Made by a program: the position numbers and the translations under genes. Shown one piece after another: positions 36,794 to 45,912 of a DNA stretch of 64,000 nt. Under the pieces are notes generated by a model. That model searched no databases and was not told the DNA's origin. It saw nothing but the letters and a program-made list of their open reading frames with translations. Within the stretch, counting starts at the first letter, position 1, and every line of letters begins with the position of its first letter. This DNA comes from Candidatus Methanoperedens sp. (GTDB taxonomy: Archaea > Halobacteriota > Methanosarcinia > Methanosarcinales > Methanoperedenaceae): contig JAPMTR010000064.1 of the NCBI GenBank assembly GCA_026552975.1, positions 1 through 64,000 on the forward strand. Direction: 5' to 3'.

Positions 36794-37444
36794 ATGGATA
36801 TCAGGAATGCAAAAATATACGGGAAAAGTAAGATCGGAAAGAATGCAATATTTGGAGATGGGGTTATTATCGGATATCCCACAGCAAAAATCTTGAAAGA
36901 GGCGAAAACTTGCGGATTAGAGATCAAGGATATGGATTTTGAAGGCGCAAGTATAGGGGATAACGCCGTAATAAGATCAAATACCACTATTTATTCAGAT
37001 GTGAAAGCAGGAGTTAATCTTCGAACAGGACATAATGTTTTAATCCGGGAGGAAACACATATCGGCGATGATGTGCTTATTGGCACAAATTCGATCCTGG
37101 ATGGGCGAACAGTTATCGGTGACCATGTAAGTATCCAGGGAAATGTGTATATTCCTTTAAATGTAATTATTGAAGATAATGTTTTTATCGGGCCATGCGC
37201 AGTCCTTACCAATGATAAATATCCGATCCGATCAAAGTCAGACTTAAAAGGCCCAACCCTGAGGCGTGGGGCATCCGTAGGGGCGAATTCCACCATTCTT
37301 CCGGGTGTGGAAGTCGGAGAAGGGGCAATGGTTGCGGCTGGGGCTCTTGTAACAAAGGATGTTCCGCCCTGGAAACTTGCAATAGGTTTTCCGGCAATAT
37401 TCAAAGATCTACCAGAAGAACTAAGAACTTTAAATAATATTTAA
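36794..37444 (+). CDS. Left-handed beta-helix acyltransferase (WbpD-like sugar N-acetyltransferase)
   Basis: A 216-residue hexapeptide-repeat protein. Repeats of the form [LIV]-G-x4 run from residue 10 to about 190 ([65 protein letters not shown]). A loop [17 protein letters not shown] resembles the active-site loop of nucleotide-sugar N-acetyltransferases. Only six bases separate it from the DegT-family aminotransferase gene, so the pair probably aminates and then N-acetylates a UDP-sugar for surface glycans, as WbpE/WbpD do. Confidence 0.85.
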   Translation: MDIRNAKIYGKSKIGKNAIFGDGVIIGYPTAKILKEAKTCGLEIKDMDFEGASIGDNAVIRSNTTIYSDVKAGVNLRTGHNVLIREETHIGDDVLIGTNSILDGRTVIGDHVSIQGNVYIPLNVIIEDNVFIGPCAVLTNDKYPIRSKSDLKGPTLRRGASVGANSTILPGVEVGEGAMVAAGALVTKDVPPWKLAIGFPAIFKDLPEELRTLNNI

Positions 37445-37450
37445 AATATT

Positions 37451-38536
37451 ATGATCCCGATAGCAAAACCAATAATAGGCGAAGATGAAGTCAGGGCGGT
37501 AACTGAGGTATTAAGGTCAGGGGTCATTGCAGAAGGGCAAAAGGTGAAGGATTTTGAGGCGGCTTTTTCACAATATTCAGGGACAGAATTTGCCATTGCG
37601 GTGAATTCAGGGACAGCAGCGCTCCATGCAGCACTTCTTGCCCATGGGATCGGACCCGGGGACGAGGTTATCACGACCCCCTTTTCATTTGTGGCTACAG
37701 CTAATTCTGTACAATTCACAGGTGCAAAACCTGTATTTGCAGACATCAAAGAAGATACTTTCAATATAGATCCTGAAAGTATTATTGAGAAAATTACACC
37801 AAAAACAAAAGCGATCATTCCCGTTCATCTTTATGGGCAGTCTGCGGACATGAAGGCGATAATGGACATCGCAGAGGATAAAAATCTCGTTGTTATCGAA
37901 GATGCCTGCCAGGCCCATGGGGCGACTTTTGAAGGAAAAAGCGTTGGCTCATTCGGCGAAGGAACTTTCAGTTTCTATCCTACCAAGAATATGACTACAA
38001 GTGAAGGCGGGATGATTACAACAAATGACAAAAATGTCGCAGAGAAAGCCAGGATGATCCGATCCCATGGTTCAAAACAGCGTTATCTTCATGAAATGCT
38101 TGGATTTAACCTGCGAATGACTGATATTTGCGCGGCTATAGGTCTGGTGCAACTGGGAAAAATTGGTGATTTCAACAGGTCAAGAATTAATAATGCACAT
38201 TATCTCACCAGAGATCTCCAAAAGATCAATGGACTTGTCCTGCCGCACGTTGATAAAAGATGTGGGCATGTGTTCCATCAATATACCGTCAGAATAAGGG
38301 GCGACTTGTCAAGGGACGAGGTTGTATCATCTTTAAATAAGATGGATATTGGGACCGGGATATATTATCCATTGCCCATCCATAAACAACCGTATTATAA
38401 GGAATTGGGATATAACGATTCATTGCCGATTGCAGAAGCAGCATCAAAAGAGGTTTTATCTTTACCTGTCCATCCATCGTTAAATAAGCTTGACCTTGAA
38501 ACTATTTGTGGAAAAATGCGCAAAATAATGAATTAA
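37451..38536 (+). CDS. DegT/DnrJ/EryC1/StrS sugar aminotransferase
   Basis: A PLP-dependent nucleotide-sugar aminotransferase of 361 residues. Signatures: VNSGTAALHAAL, GPGDEVITTPFSFVATAN, PVHLYGQSADM, VIEDACQAHGA, and SFYPTKNMTTSEGGMI with the Schiff-base lysine near residue 183. The C-terminal PLPIHKQPYY motif is also typical. Together with the acetyltransferase six bases upstream it likely makes an acetamido-sugar nucleotide. The oxidoreductase that would supply the keto-sugar is not in the window. Confidence 0.92.
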   Translation: MIPIAKPIIGEDEVRAVTEVLRSGVIAEGQKVKDFEAAFSQYSGTEFAIAVNSGTAALHAALLAHGIGPGDEVITTPFSFVATANSVQFTGAKPVFADIKEDTFNIDPESIIEKITPKTKAIIPVHLYGQSADMKAIMDIAEDKNLVVIEDACQAHGATFEGKSVGSFGEGTFSFYPTKNMTTSEGGMITTNDKNVAEKARMIRSHGSKQRYLHEMLGFNLRMTDICAAIGLVQLGKIGDFNRSRINNAHYLTRDLQKINGLVLPHVDKRCGHVFHQYTVRIRGDLSRDEVVSSLNKMDIGTGIYYPLPIHKQPYYKELGYNDSLPIAEAASKEVLSLPVHPSLNKLDLETICGKMRKIMN

Positions 38537-38699
38537 TAAAAGACGTTCAAAGAAGTATCAAGCCAGAGCCATACCTGATTCAATATTTGAAATCGGATAG
38601 AATATCTTTTCCAGCAATTATGAAGAGCGTTCCAATCGGCTCCGTACGCTAAACAAACTTTAAATAGTAACAGAACGAATAAAATAGCGGAGACTGAAT

Positions 38700-39815
38700 A
38701 TGACTAGAGAAGAATTACTTGAAAAATTAAAACTATCGCGCCCGGCTGTAACTGTTGTAGGACTGGGCGGCGCAGGCTGTAATATTACAACGTGGATATC
38801 TGACAAGAAGCTTGCCGGAGGTAAGATCATTGGAGCGAATACCGATGCGAACCATCTCAATTCGATGACAAGGGCAGATAAGATAATACTTCTTGGTGAG
38901 AAGCTCTGTAAAGGACATGGATGCGGAGGATACCCTGAAAAGGGGGCAGAAGCTGCGAGGGAGAATATTGCAGAAATAAAGGAAGAATTGGCAGGTACCA
39001 ATCTCCTGTTCCTGGTAGCAGGTCTTGGAGGTGGGTCGGGTACAGGTGCTATACCTGTTTTCGCATCAGTGGGAAAAGAAGTCGGTGCCCTTACGGTCGC
39101 ATGTGTCACTATCCCATTTGATATTGAACTGTTAAGACGTGAAAAAGCGCGCGAAGCAATAAAAGCACTTGCAGAGAATTGTGACTCTATAGTAGTCATA
39201 GATAACTCAAAACTAAGGGAAGTAGCTGGCAACCTTCCATTGAAGGAAGCATTATCAGTGGCAAATGCGCTTGTGGGTTCTTTCGTCAAGAATATAACTG
39301 ATACGATCACGCAGCCAAGCCTTGTGAACCTTGATTATGCCGATCTTCGGGCTGTGATGGAACGCGGTGGCATCTCCTCGATAGGTATAGGAGAAGGAGA
39401 TGGCGCAGACCGTGTGGAGAAAGCAGTATCACAGGCCATTTCAACACCATTGCTTGATATTACTGACATTTCAAACGCTTACGGTGTGCTTATCCATATA
39501 GTGGGAGGAGAAGATATGACCCTTGAGGAAGTGGCCATAGCAGGAGAACAGATTATGGAACATATCCCCAATACGAAACGAGTTATCTGGGGAGCCAAAG
39601 TCGATCCCGGCCTTTCAGGAAGAGTAAGAGTAATGGCAGTGGTGACCGGAGTAACATGCCCGTTCCTCAGCGGCATTCCAAAACCTGTGGCTGCACCCGC
39701 CCCAACCATCCCGAAAGAGGTTGCAAAACCCCTCAGGCAGGCGATGGAACAAATGATCGAAGCATTACCCCGGGAAACAATATCAAGAGCTGCTGTTTTT
39801 AGCAAAGAAAGATAG
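38700..39815 (+). CDS. ftsZ: FtsZ cell-division GTPase
   Basis: Tubulin-like GTPase forming the division ring. It has the N-terminal VTVVGLGGAGCN, the tubulin signature GLGGGSGTGA near residues 106-115, the T5-T6 region TIPFDIE, and the catalytic T7 loop NLDYADL, all consistent with an active FtsZ rather than CetZ. The 371-residue length is normal; the tail after residue 325 is Pro/Ala-rich. TTTAAATAG at about 38659-38667 is a likely TATA box, with GGAG eight bases before the ATG. A terminator hairpin begins inside the stop codon. Confidence 0.95.
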   Translation: MTREELLEKLKLSRPAVTVVGLGGAGCNITTWISDKKLAGGKIIGANTDANHLNSMTRADKIILLGEKLCKGHGCGGYPEKGAEAARENIAEIKEELAGTNLLFLVAGLGGGSGTGAIPVFASVGKEVGALTVACVTIPFDIELLRREKAREAIKALAENCDSIVVIDNSKLREVAGNLPLKEALSVANALVGSFVKNITDTITQPSLVNLDYADLRAVMERGGISSIGIGEGDGADRVEKAVSQAISTPLLDITDISNAYGVLIHIVGGEDMTLEEVAIAGEQIMEHIPNTKRVIWGAKVDPGLSGRVRVMAVVTGVTCPFLSGIPKPVAAPAPTIPKEVAKPLRQAMEQMIEALPRETISRAAVFSKER

Positions 39816-39840
39816 GAGTTCACACTCCTGTTTTTTTTTT
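39814..39840 (+). terminator. ftsZ terminator hairpin with ten-T tract
   Basis: AGGAGT (39814-39819) pairs with ACTCCT (39824-39829) around a 4-base loop, followed after one G by ten Ts (39831-39840). The stem starts within the ftsZ stop codon TAG (39813-39815). Confidence 0.75.
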
Positions 39841-39852
39841 AATAAAATAATT

Positions 39853-41133
39853 TCATCGTTCAAAATTGAAATTCTGTTTCACGATCTTAAGGGCGCAATA
39901 ATTCCCGCACATGGTACAGGCTTCTTCATCATTCGGGGAGCGGCTGTCCCGTACTGATCTGGCATATTTTGGATCGATAGCCAGTTCATACATTCTGTCC
40001 CACTGAAGGTCGCGTCTTGCTCGACCCATGTCAAGATCTTTCTGTCGATCTTTGTTCTTTACCATATCGCCTATGTGCGCAGCGATCCTTGCAGTTATGA
40101 CTCCCTGTCTTACATCATCGATATTTGGAAGCGCAAGATGCTCGGCCGGCGTAACATAACAGATAAAATCAGCTCCATACGCGCTTGAAAGGGATGCGCC
40201 TATCGCTGCCACAATATGGTCATAACCTGGTGCAATATCCGTAACAAGCGGCCCGAGCATATAGAATGGTTTCTCACCACTCAATCGCTTCATAAGTATG
40301 ACATTTGATTCTATTTCATCCAGGGGAATATGACCAGGCCCTTCAACAATGGTCTGGATACCTGCTGCGTGTGAAACATCTGATAATTCAGAGTTCATGA
40401 TAAGCTCCTGGATCTGGGCCCTGTCAGTTGAGTCGTGAATAGCTCCTGCTCGCATGCCGTTTCCCATGCTGAGTGTTACCTCGTGTTCTTTCATGATCTC
40501 AAGAAGGTAATCGAATTCGCTGTATAATGGGTTTTCTTTCTCATTGTGTAGCATCCACGCGGTCATAAAGGCGCCGCCGCGGGAACAGAGCCCTCCGAAG
40601 CGACCCTGTTTTTTCAGGCGCTCTACTGTGAAGAGATTTATTCCAGTATGGATCGCCATGAAATTCGTCCCAAGCTTTGCCTGCTCGGCAGTTACCTTAA
40701 AGAGCTCGTCTTCTGTCATGTCAACTACCGAGCCGTATTTGCGAATAGCCTCGATGAACGCCTGGTAAAGGGGTACGCTTCCCACAGAAAGAGTTGTGGA
40801 ATCAATGACCTTTTTTCTTATATCAAAGAAATCACCGCCTGTTGAAAGCTCCATGAGTGTGTCGGCGCCAGTTTCTTCTGCGACTCTTGCTTTTTCGATC
40901 TCCATATCAATGTCAACGATATCTGAAGACGTTCCGATCGAAGCATTCACTTTTGTTCGAAGTCCTTTCCCTATTCCACAGGCCTTTGTATAACGATATG
41001 GACTGACCGGGATCACTATTCGGCCGGTCTCTATGCCGCGGCGAACAAATTCAGGTTCAACACCTTCAATTTCGGCTACTTTTTTCATTTCTTCGGTGAT
41101 ATTGCCGTTTTTTGCTTCATTGATAAGACTCAT
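39853..41133 (-). CDS. thiC: Phosphomethylpyrimidine synthase ThiC
   Basis: Radical SAM enzyme converting aminoimidazole ribotide to the hydroxymethylpyrimidine phosphate of thiamine. The C-terminal cluster motif CTMCGNYCALK (CxxCxxxxC) is intact. Core segments include NASIGTSSDIVDID, GADTLMELSTGGDF, FMAIHTGINL, VSRGG-like CSRGGAFM, and IVEGPGHIPLDEI. I use ATG 41133 (426 residues), the usual N-terminus; a further 24 codons upstream are open but unlike the family. No TPP riboswitch is visible upstream. Confidence 0.95.
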   Translation of the reverse strand: MSLINEAKNGNITEEMKKVAEIEGVEPEFVRRGIETGRIVIPVSPYRYTKACGIGKGLRTKVNASIGTSSDIVDIDMEIEKARVAEETGADTLMELSTGGDFFDIRKKVIDSTTLSVGSVPLYQAFIEAIRKYGSVVDMTEDELFKVTAEQAKLGTNFMAIHTGINLFTVERLKKQGRFGGLCSRGGAFMTAWMLHNEKENPLYSEFDYLLEIMKEHEVTLSMGNGMRAGAIHDSTDRAQIQELIMNSELSDVSHAAGIQTIVEGPGHIPLDEIESNVILMKRLSGEKPFYMLGPLVTDIAPGYDHIVAAIGASLSSAYGADFICYVTPAEHLALPNIDDVRQGVITARIAAHIGDMVKNKDRQKDLDMGRARRDLQWDRMYELAIDPKYARSVRDSRSPNDEEACTMCGNYCALKIVKQNFNFER

Positions 41134-41240
41134 AAAAATTACCAGGGTTCGAAATGTAAGACTTATATTTAAAAGTGTTCTATCAAAAAAATTGATCCGT
41201 GGCACAGCTTATATATTCTTTTCCACTATTAACGATCTTA

Positions 41241-41543
41241 ATGGAGATCAGGCTATCCCGACCATGTGTTGACGACCCCACACGGTATATTGCAGAATGT
41301 CAGCTCGGGAAAAGACTCGATATGGAAAAATTATGCGATATCCTGCGCGGAATGGGAGCAAAGGAATTAAAATGTTCCCTGAACCTTGGCGTAGCACGAT
41401 TTGAACTCGAAGAAAGAAGCGTGATGTTATATAAAAGCGGGCGTGTGGATATAAGGAAGATCAGAACGACTGAAGAAGCACGGATCTTCCTTGAAAAAAT
41501 AACTTCAATGGTAAGCGAATCGTTCAGCGATAAATCCTCTTAG
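41241..41543 (+). CDS. Small archaeal protein of unknown function (TBP-like half-fold?)
   Basis: A 100-residue protein that I do not recognise with certainty. Residues 25-90 (KRLDMEKLCDILRGMGAKELKCS, then GVARFELEERSVMLYKSGRVDIRKI, then a helix) have a helix-strand-strand-strand-helix pattern resembling half of a TBP-type saddle; this is inference only. The ATG at 41241 sits about 30 bases after CTTATATATT, so it is probably leaderless. Its last 20 bases overlap the convergent membrane protein gene. Confidence 0.6.
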   Translation: MEIRLSRPCVDDPTRYIAECQLGKRLDMEKLCDILRGMGAKELKCSLNLGVARFELEERSVMLYKSGRVDIRKIRTTEEARIFLEKITSMVSESFSDKSS

Positions 41544-41844
41544 AGAATTCGCCGATAGAAGAGTTCGTCTTCTCTACGAACGCATCCATTTTCTTTTCCA
41601 GGTGTTCTTCGACTCCCTGGATATTTATCCTCAGTGAGCGATCCCTGATCTCAAGTGTTTCTTCAATGGTCTTTAATCTCGTATCAAGCGATAAGATCAA
41701 TCCTGCAAGTGATCCTATCAACAGGACAGCTGCCAGCACGATCACCGGATCAGAACTATAATTTAGTCTCGTCAACCATTTATGGGTCAATACTACTGAT
41801 GACAGTGTCATTACCACGGCAAGAGTTACGTTCTTTGTGTCCAT
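41524..41844 (-). CDS. Small membrane protein with coiled-coil tail
   Basis: A 106-residue protein with two hydrophobic helices (about 7-24 and 34-53) and a charged helical C-terminus (LDTRLKTIEETLEIRDRSLRINIQGVEEHLEKKMDAF in shorter segments) predicted to form a coiled coil. No family is recognised. It is convergent with the preceding gene with a 20-base overlap. ATG at 41844 is preceded by GAGGTGG. Confidence 0.6.
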   Translation of the reverse strand: MDTKNVTLAVVMTLSSVVLTHKWLTRLNYSSDPVIVLAAVLLIGSLAGLILSLDTRLKTIEETLEIRDRSLRINIQGVEEHLEKKMDAFVEKTNSSIGEFSKRIYR

Positions 41845-42018
41845 TCATCCACCTCGTTTGTATTGCATCAATATTCTTTTGCACACATATATATTTAGTC
41901 TTATTTCCTCACAATATTTATATCTATCCTGATCACAATTAAAACTCGATATTCGGAGGGATGAGCTATTCGCGGATACGATGACGACAGGAAATGGAAG
42001 ATATTTATTATAATATCT

Positions 42019-43380
42019 TTGATCGGAGGAATAATTGCAGGTATCGGAGGAACCAGGTTGGTAAGCGGTTACCTTGAATCCTCGCAATTGTATATAATTG
42101 GTGTTCCAGAAAATATAAGCGTTGGAAACCCTGCAAACTATACTTTCATAACATTTGGGAATGGTGAAAGTGTCGATAATGCTAATATAACGATTGATGG
42201 CGCGGCATTTACAACAGGTTTAACAGATCAAAAAGGTATGGCCGTACTGACAATTAATGCTACAACGAACGGAATTATCAATGTGACCGCACAAAAAACA
42301 GGATTTAAAAATGCATCATATTCGATCAAAGCAATTCCCGGACTTGTGATTAATGCCAATCCATCATCCATAACGTCAAATACACCTTCCTATGTAACAT
42401 TTTCAGTAAGCAGCGTAGGTAAACCCATTAGCGGGGCTTATCTGAACCTGACCGGTGCAAATGTTTCATTAGATGGGATAACGAACATGAACGGCGAGAT
42501 CGTTTTACAGTTAAATGCTCCAAGGACAGGAAGCATAATGGTGATAGCTAAGAAAGCAGATTTCAGTGACGGCTCAGTCACCGTCTCATCAACAAGCCAG
42601 CCAAAACTTAGCGTTTCATCAAGCCACAATTCAGTAACGATCAATGTCCCGATGTATGTAACATTTACGGTAACAGCAGGGAACTTTGCAGTGGGCGATG
42701 CCCTTGTAAGCCTTTCAGGGACAGCATCAGGAAGCGGTATCACCAATCAGGAAGGAAAAGCCATCATTCTTGTCAACCCCGACAGTGCGGGAACAATTAC
42801 TGCATCAGCTAACAGGACAGGTTTCGCTGGAGGATCGATCGCTATAACATCAACAAGCGCACAGGCATTATACATCACATCAAATCCTGCATCAGTAACA
42901 GTCGGAATTCCGGCGTATGTCACCTTTACAGTGATAAGCGGCAGCAGCGCAGTTGCTGAATCCACAGTTACTCTTACAGGGATGGCAAGCGGAAGCGGCG
43001 TTACGAACATGAATGGACAGGTTATTTTATATTTAAATTCAACAAGTTCGGGCGCGATCACAGCAACAGCAACAAAGAATGGATATTCTGCAGGAAGTGT
43101 CAGCATTAGTGCAACAGGTATGCAATCACTTGATATCACCGCAAGCCCGTCCAACATAACCAATGGTGCAGGCGCCTATGTGACCTTTACAGTTACAAAA
43201 GCAGGTTCAGCCCTGGGAGGCGCTACAGTTAGCGTTTCAGGAGGCGGGATCAGCGCTGATGCCGTGACAAATTCGGCTGGACAGGCGACACTGCTCCTTA
43301 ATGCGGGAGCATCAGGCACTATAAGCGTAACTGCACGAAAAACAGGATATATTGATGGGCTGACAACAATAGCCCATTAA
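42019..43380 (+). CDS. Membrane-anchored surface protein with five Ig-like repeats
   Basis: After an N-terminal transmembrane helix (IIISLIGGIIAGIGGTRLV), the protein consists of five tandem repeats of about 87 residues. Each starts like LxI.xxPxxIT..xPxYVTFTV and ends like TNxxGqaxLxLNxxxxGxIxVTAxKxGF. This is the bacterial Ig-like/invasin-type pattern of extracellular stalks. It is rich in Ser, Thr and Asn glycosylation sequons. The frame is open back to 41965, but the only in-frame codon of usual start type is TTG 42019, inside the helix; the true N-terminus is uncertain. Confidence 0.75.
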   Translation: MIGGIIAGIGGTRLVSGYLESSQLYIIGVPENISVGNPANYTFITFGNGESVDNANITIDGAAFTTGLTDQKGMAVLTINATTNGIINVTAQKTGFKNASYSIKAIPGLVINANPSSITSNTPSYVTFSVSSVGKPISGAYLNLTGANVSLDGITNMNGEIVLQLNAPRTGSIMVIAKKADFSDGSVTVSSTSQPKLSVSSSHNSVTINVPMYVTFTVTAGNFAVGDALVSLSGTASGSGITNQEGKAIILVNPDSAGTITASANRTGFAGGSIAITSTSAQALYITSNPASVTVGIPAYVTFTVISGSSAVAESTVTLTGMASGSGVTNMNGQVILYLNSTSSGAITATATKNGYSAGSVSISATGMQSLDITASPSNITNGAGAYVTFTVTKAGSALGGATVSVSGGGISADAVTNSAGQATLLLNAGASGTISVTARKTGYIDGLTTIAH

Positions 43381-43461
43381 TTTTGTACTGCCATAAAAAG
43401 GTAAATTTGTCACTACAACAAACCTTATAATCTATAATGTGAATGTAGCCTTGCCCTCAAT

Positions 43462-43533
43462 GCCAAGGTGGCGGAACGGCTACGCAATCGCCTGCAGAGC
43501 GATTCCAATCCAGTTCGACTCTGGGCCTTGGCT
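43462..43533 (+). tRNA. tRNA-Cys (GCA)
   Basis: The acceptor arm GCCAAGG (43462-43468) pairs with CCTTGGC (43526-43532), followed by discriminator T, as expected for tRNA-Cys. The anticodon loop CTGCAGA carries GCA, closed by ATCGC/GCGAT. The T arm is CCAG-TTCGACT-CTGG. CCA is not encoded. A TATA-like TTATAAT at about 43425-43431 and a T-run right after the gene give it its own transcription unit. Confidence 0.95.
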
Positions 43534-43644
43534 TTTTCTATTCTAGTTCACTTCGATCAGTCTTTAATAAAATCGTTAACCTTTTCTTCCAGTAATAACT
43601 ATTTATGATTGCGTATAATAAAACTCTTGTAGAAGAGGAGTAAA

Positions 43645-45912
43645 ATGGATAAATCAATCAGGTTAAAAGTGGCTGAAGCAGACCAGCGGGATGTAGGGAA
43701 GGGCATTGTAAGGATAGATGAGAAATTCCGAAATACAATAGGGCTGAGTATATTTGATGTTGTTGAATTAAAAAGTGAAGAACGATCAACATCTGCGATC
43801 GTGGGAAGGGCATATCCCCAGGATGAAGGTCTTGATGTCATAAGAATGGATGGGCTGATCCGCACAAATGCCCGGACAAGCCTGGGAGAATATGTTGAAG
43901 TGGCAAAAGCCAATTGGAAAGAAGCAAAAAAGGTCACGCTTGCCCCCGTTACTCAAAATATCCATATTTATGCACCCAGTGAAAGCCTTCGGGCGATCTT
44001 CCATAACAGGACAGTTTCAAAAGGGGACATCATTTCAACCACAAGCGTTCGCCGACCAAAGGAATCTTATGGAAATGAAGTGATGTTCGAGGAGGTATTT
44101 CCTGAATTTTTCGGCGGTTCATTTGGCCTGGGGGAGATAAAACTTCATGTTGTTGCCACCACACCCGGGGGAATAGTCAAGATCACAGATATTTCGGAAG
44201 TGGAACTTTTACCTGAAGCAGTACCCCTTCCCCAGGAAATACCAGAAGTGATGTATGAAGACCTTGGAGGCATAAAACCTGCGCTCAGTAAGATCAGGGA
44301 AATAATAGAACTGCCTCTTAAGCACCCTGAACTCTTCAGCAGGCTCGGTATCGATGCGCCAAAAGGTGTCCTTTTGCATGGTCCGCCCGGAACAGGAAAA
44401 ACCATGCTGGCAAAAGCAGTTGCCAATGAGAGCGAGGCTTATTTTATCACAATAAATGGGCCTGAGATAATGTCCAAATATTATGGAGAAAGCGAGCACA
44501 AACTGCGCGAGACTTTTGATGTGGCAGAAAAAAATGCCCCTGCGATCATATTTATCGATGAGATAGACAGCATCGCCCCAAAGCGTGCTGAAGTGACAGG
44601 TGAAGTTGAAAGACGGGTGGTTGCACAGCTTTTGTCTCTTATGGACGGCCTGAAATCAAGAAAGAACGTGATCGTAATAGGTGCGACCAACAGACCAGAG
44701 GCACTTGATATGGCGCTTCGTCGTCCCGGCAGGTTTGATCGTGAGATCGAACTGCGAGCTCCTGACCGTGAAGGGAGGTATGAAATATTCCAGATCCATA
44801 CACGAGGGATGCCGCTTTCGGAAGATGTTAAACTTGACGGACTTGCCGATCGGACATATGGTTTTGTGGGCGCTGATATCGCAGCTTTATGCCGTGAGGC
44901 TGCAATGACATCCCTTCGTCGGATCCTTCCTGAAATAGACCTTGAGCAGAAAGAGATCCCAAAGGAAACACTCGATAAACTGGTCATTAAATCTTCCGAT
45001 TTTGAAGATGTTATGAAAGAAGTCCAGCCCTCAGCACTTCGTGAAATACTTTTTGAAATACCTAATGTTTCCTGGAATGACATTGGCGGCCTTGAGAATG
45101 TGAAAGCACTCCTTTCTGAAGCTGTGGAATGGCCGCTTCGTTATAGTGAATCATTCAAAAGGATAGGCGTTGAAGCCCCCAAAGGAGTTCTTTTATATGG
45201 GCCGCCAGGCACTGGAAAAACACTTCTGGCAAAAGCCATTGCCAATGAAAGCGAGGCAAATTTCATAACCGTGAAGGGAAGTGATATTCTATCAAAATGG
45301 TATGGAGAATCCGAAAAGCATATAGCAGAGATCTTTAAGAAGGCAAGGCAGGTAGCACCTGTCATTATATTCCTTGATGAGTTGGACGCTCTTGCCCCGG
45401 CGAGGGGTTCATCAGAAGGTGAGGCGCATGCAACAGAGAGGATCGTCAATCAATTACTTTCAGAACTTGACGGGCTTGAAGAACTCAGGGGGGTTGTTGT
45501 AATAGGTGCCACGAACATGCCTTCAATAATCGATCCTGCCCTCCTCAGGCCCGGAAGGTTCGATGAAATGATACTTGTGCCTGTTCCAGATCCAAAAACA
45601 AGATCTGAGATCTTTAAAGTCCATACCAAAAAGATGGCGCTTTCTGATGACGTAAATACAGGAGAACTTGTAAGGATAACTGATGATTTTACTGGTGCTG
45701 ATATCGCCTCAGTTTGCAAGAAGGCGGGACGCTTTGCAATGCGTGAGAACATAAATGCCGAAAAAGTGAGCCAGAAGCATTTCCTTGCAGCTGTTGAAGA
45801 TACTGGTCCTTCGGTGACTCCGGATATTATGCGTTATTATGAAAAGCTAAAAGATGAACTTCGAAAGAAGCGCTCAAAACAGATAGAAACGAGTCCAGGG
45901 ATATATGCATAA
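43645..45912 (+). CDS. cdc48: CDC48/VCP-like AAA+ ATPase
   Basis: A 755-residue double-ring unfoldase (p97/VAT) that extracts and unfolds proteins, likely feeding the proteasome. The N-terminal double-psi barrel (1-100) and four-stranded domain are present. D1 Walker A GPPGTGKT lies near residue 246 with IIFIDEIDSIAPKR; D2 Walker A lies near 518 with IIFLDELDALAPARG. Arginine-finger segments ALRRPGRFDRE and LLRPGRFDE follow each. GAGGAG sits before the ATG. The AmmeMemoRadiSam enzyme gene begins immediately after its stop codon. Confidence 0.96.
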   Translation: MDKSIRLKVAEADQRDVGKGIVRIDEKFRNTIGLSIFDVVELKSEERSTSAIVGRAYPQDEGLDVIRMDGLIRTNARTSLGEYVEVAKANWKEAKKVTLAPVTQNIHIYAPSESLRAIFHNRTVSKGDIISTTSVRRPKESYGNEVMFEEVFPEFFGGSFGLGEIKLHVVATTPGGIVKITDISEVELLPEAVPLPQEIPEVMYEDLGGIKPALSKIREIIELPLKHPELFSRLGIDAPKGVLLHGPPGTGKTMLAKAVANESEAYFITINGPEIMSKYYGESEHKLRETFDVAEKNAPAIIFIDEIDSIAPKRAEVTGEVERRVVAQLLSLMDGLKSRKNVIVIGATNRPEALDMALRRPGRFDREIELRAPDREGRYEIFQIHTRGMPLSEDVKLDGLADRTYGFVGADIAALCREAAMTSLRRILPEIDLEQKEIPKETLDKLVIKSSDFEDVMKEVQPSALREILFEIPNVSWNDIGGLENVKALLSEAVEWPLRYSESFKRIGVEAPKGVLLYGPPGTGKTLLAKAIANESEANFITVKGSDILSKWYGESEKHIAEIFKKARQVAPVIIFLDELDALAPARGSSEGEAHATERIVNQLLSELDGLEELRGVVVIGATNMPSIIDPALLRPGRFDEMILVPVPDPKTRSEIFKVHTKKMALSDDVNTGELVRITDDFTGADIASVCKKAGRFAMRENINAEKVSQKHFLAAVEDTGPSVTPDIMRYYEKLKDELRKKRSKQIETSPGIYA

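Noticed and set aside
41134-41240. TPP riboswitch before thiC
   Set aside because: No CUGAGA or ACCUGA-type core in the leader on the minus strand.
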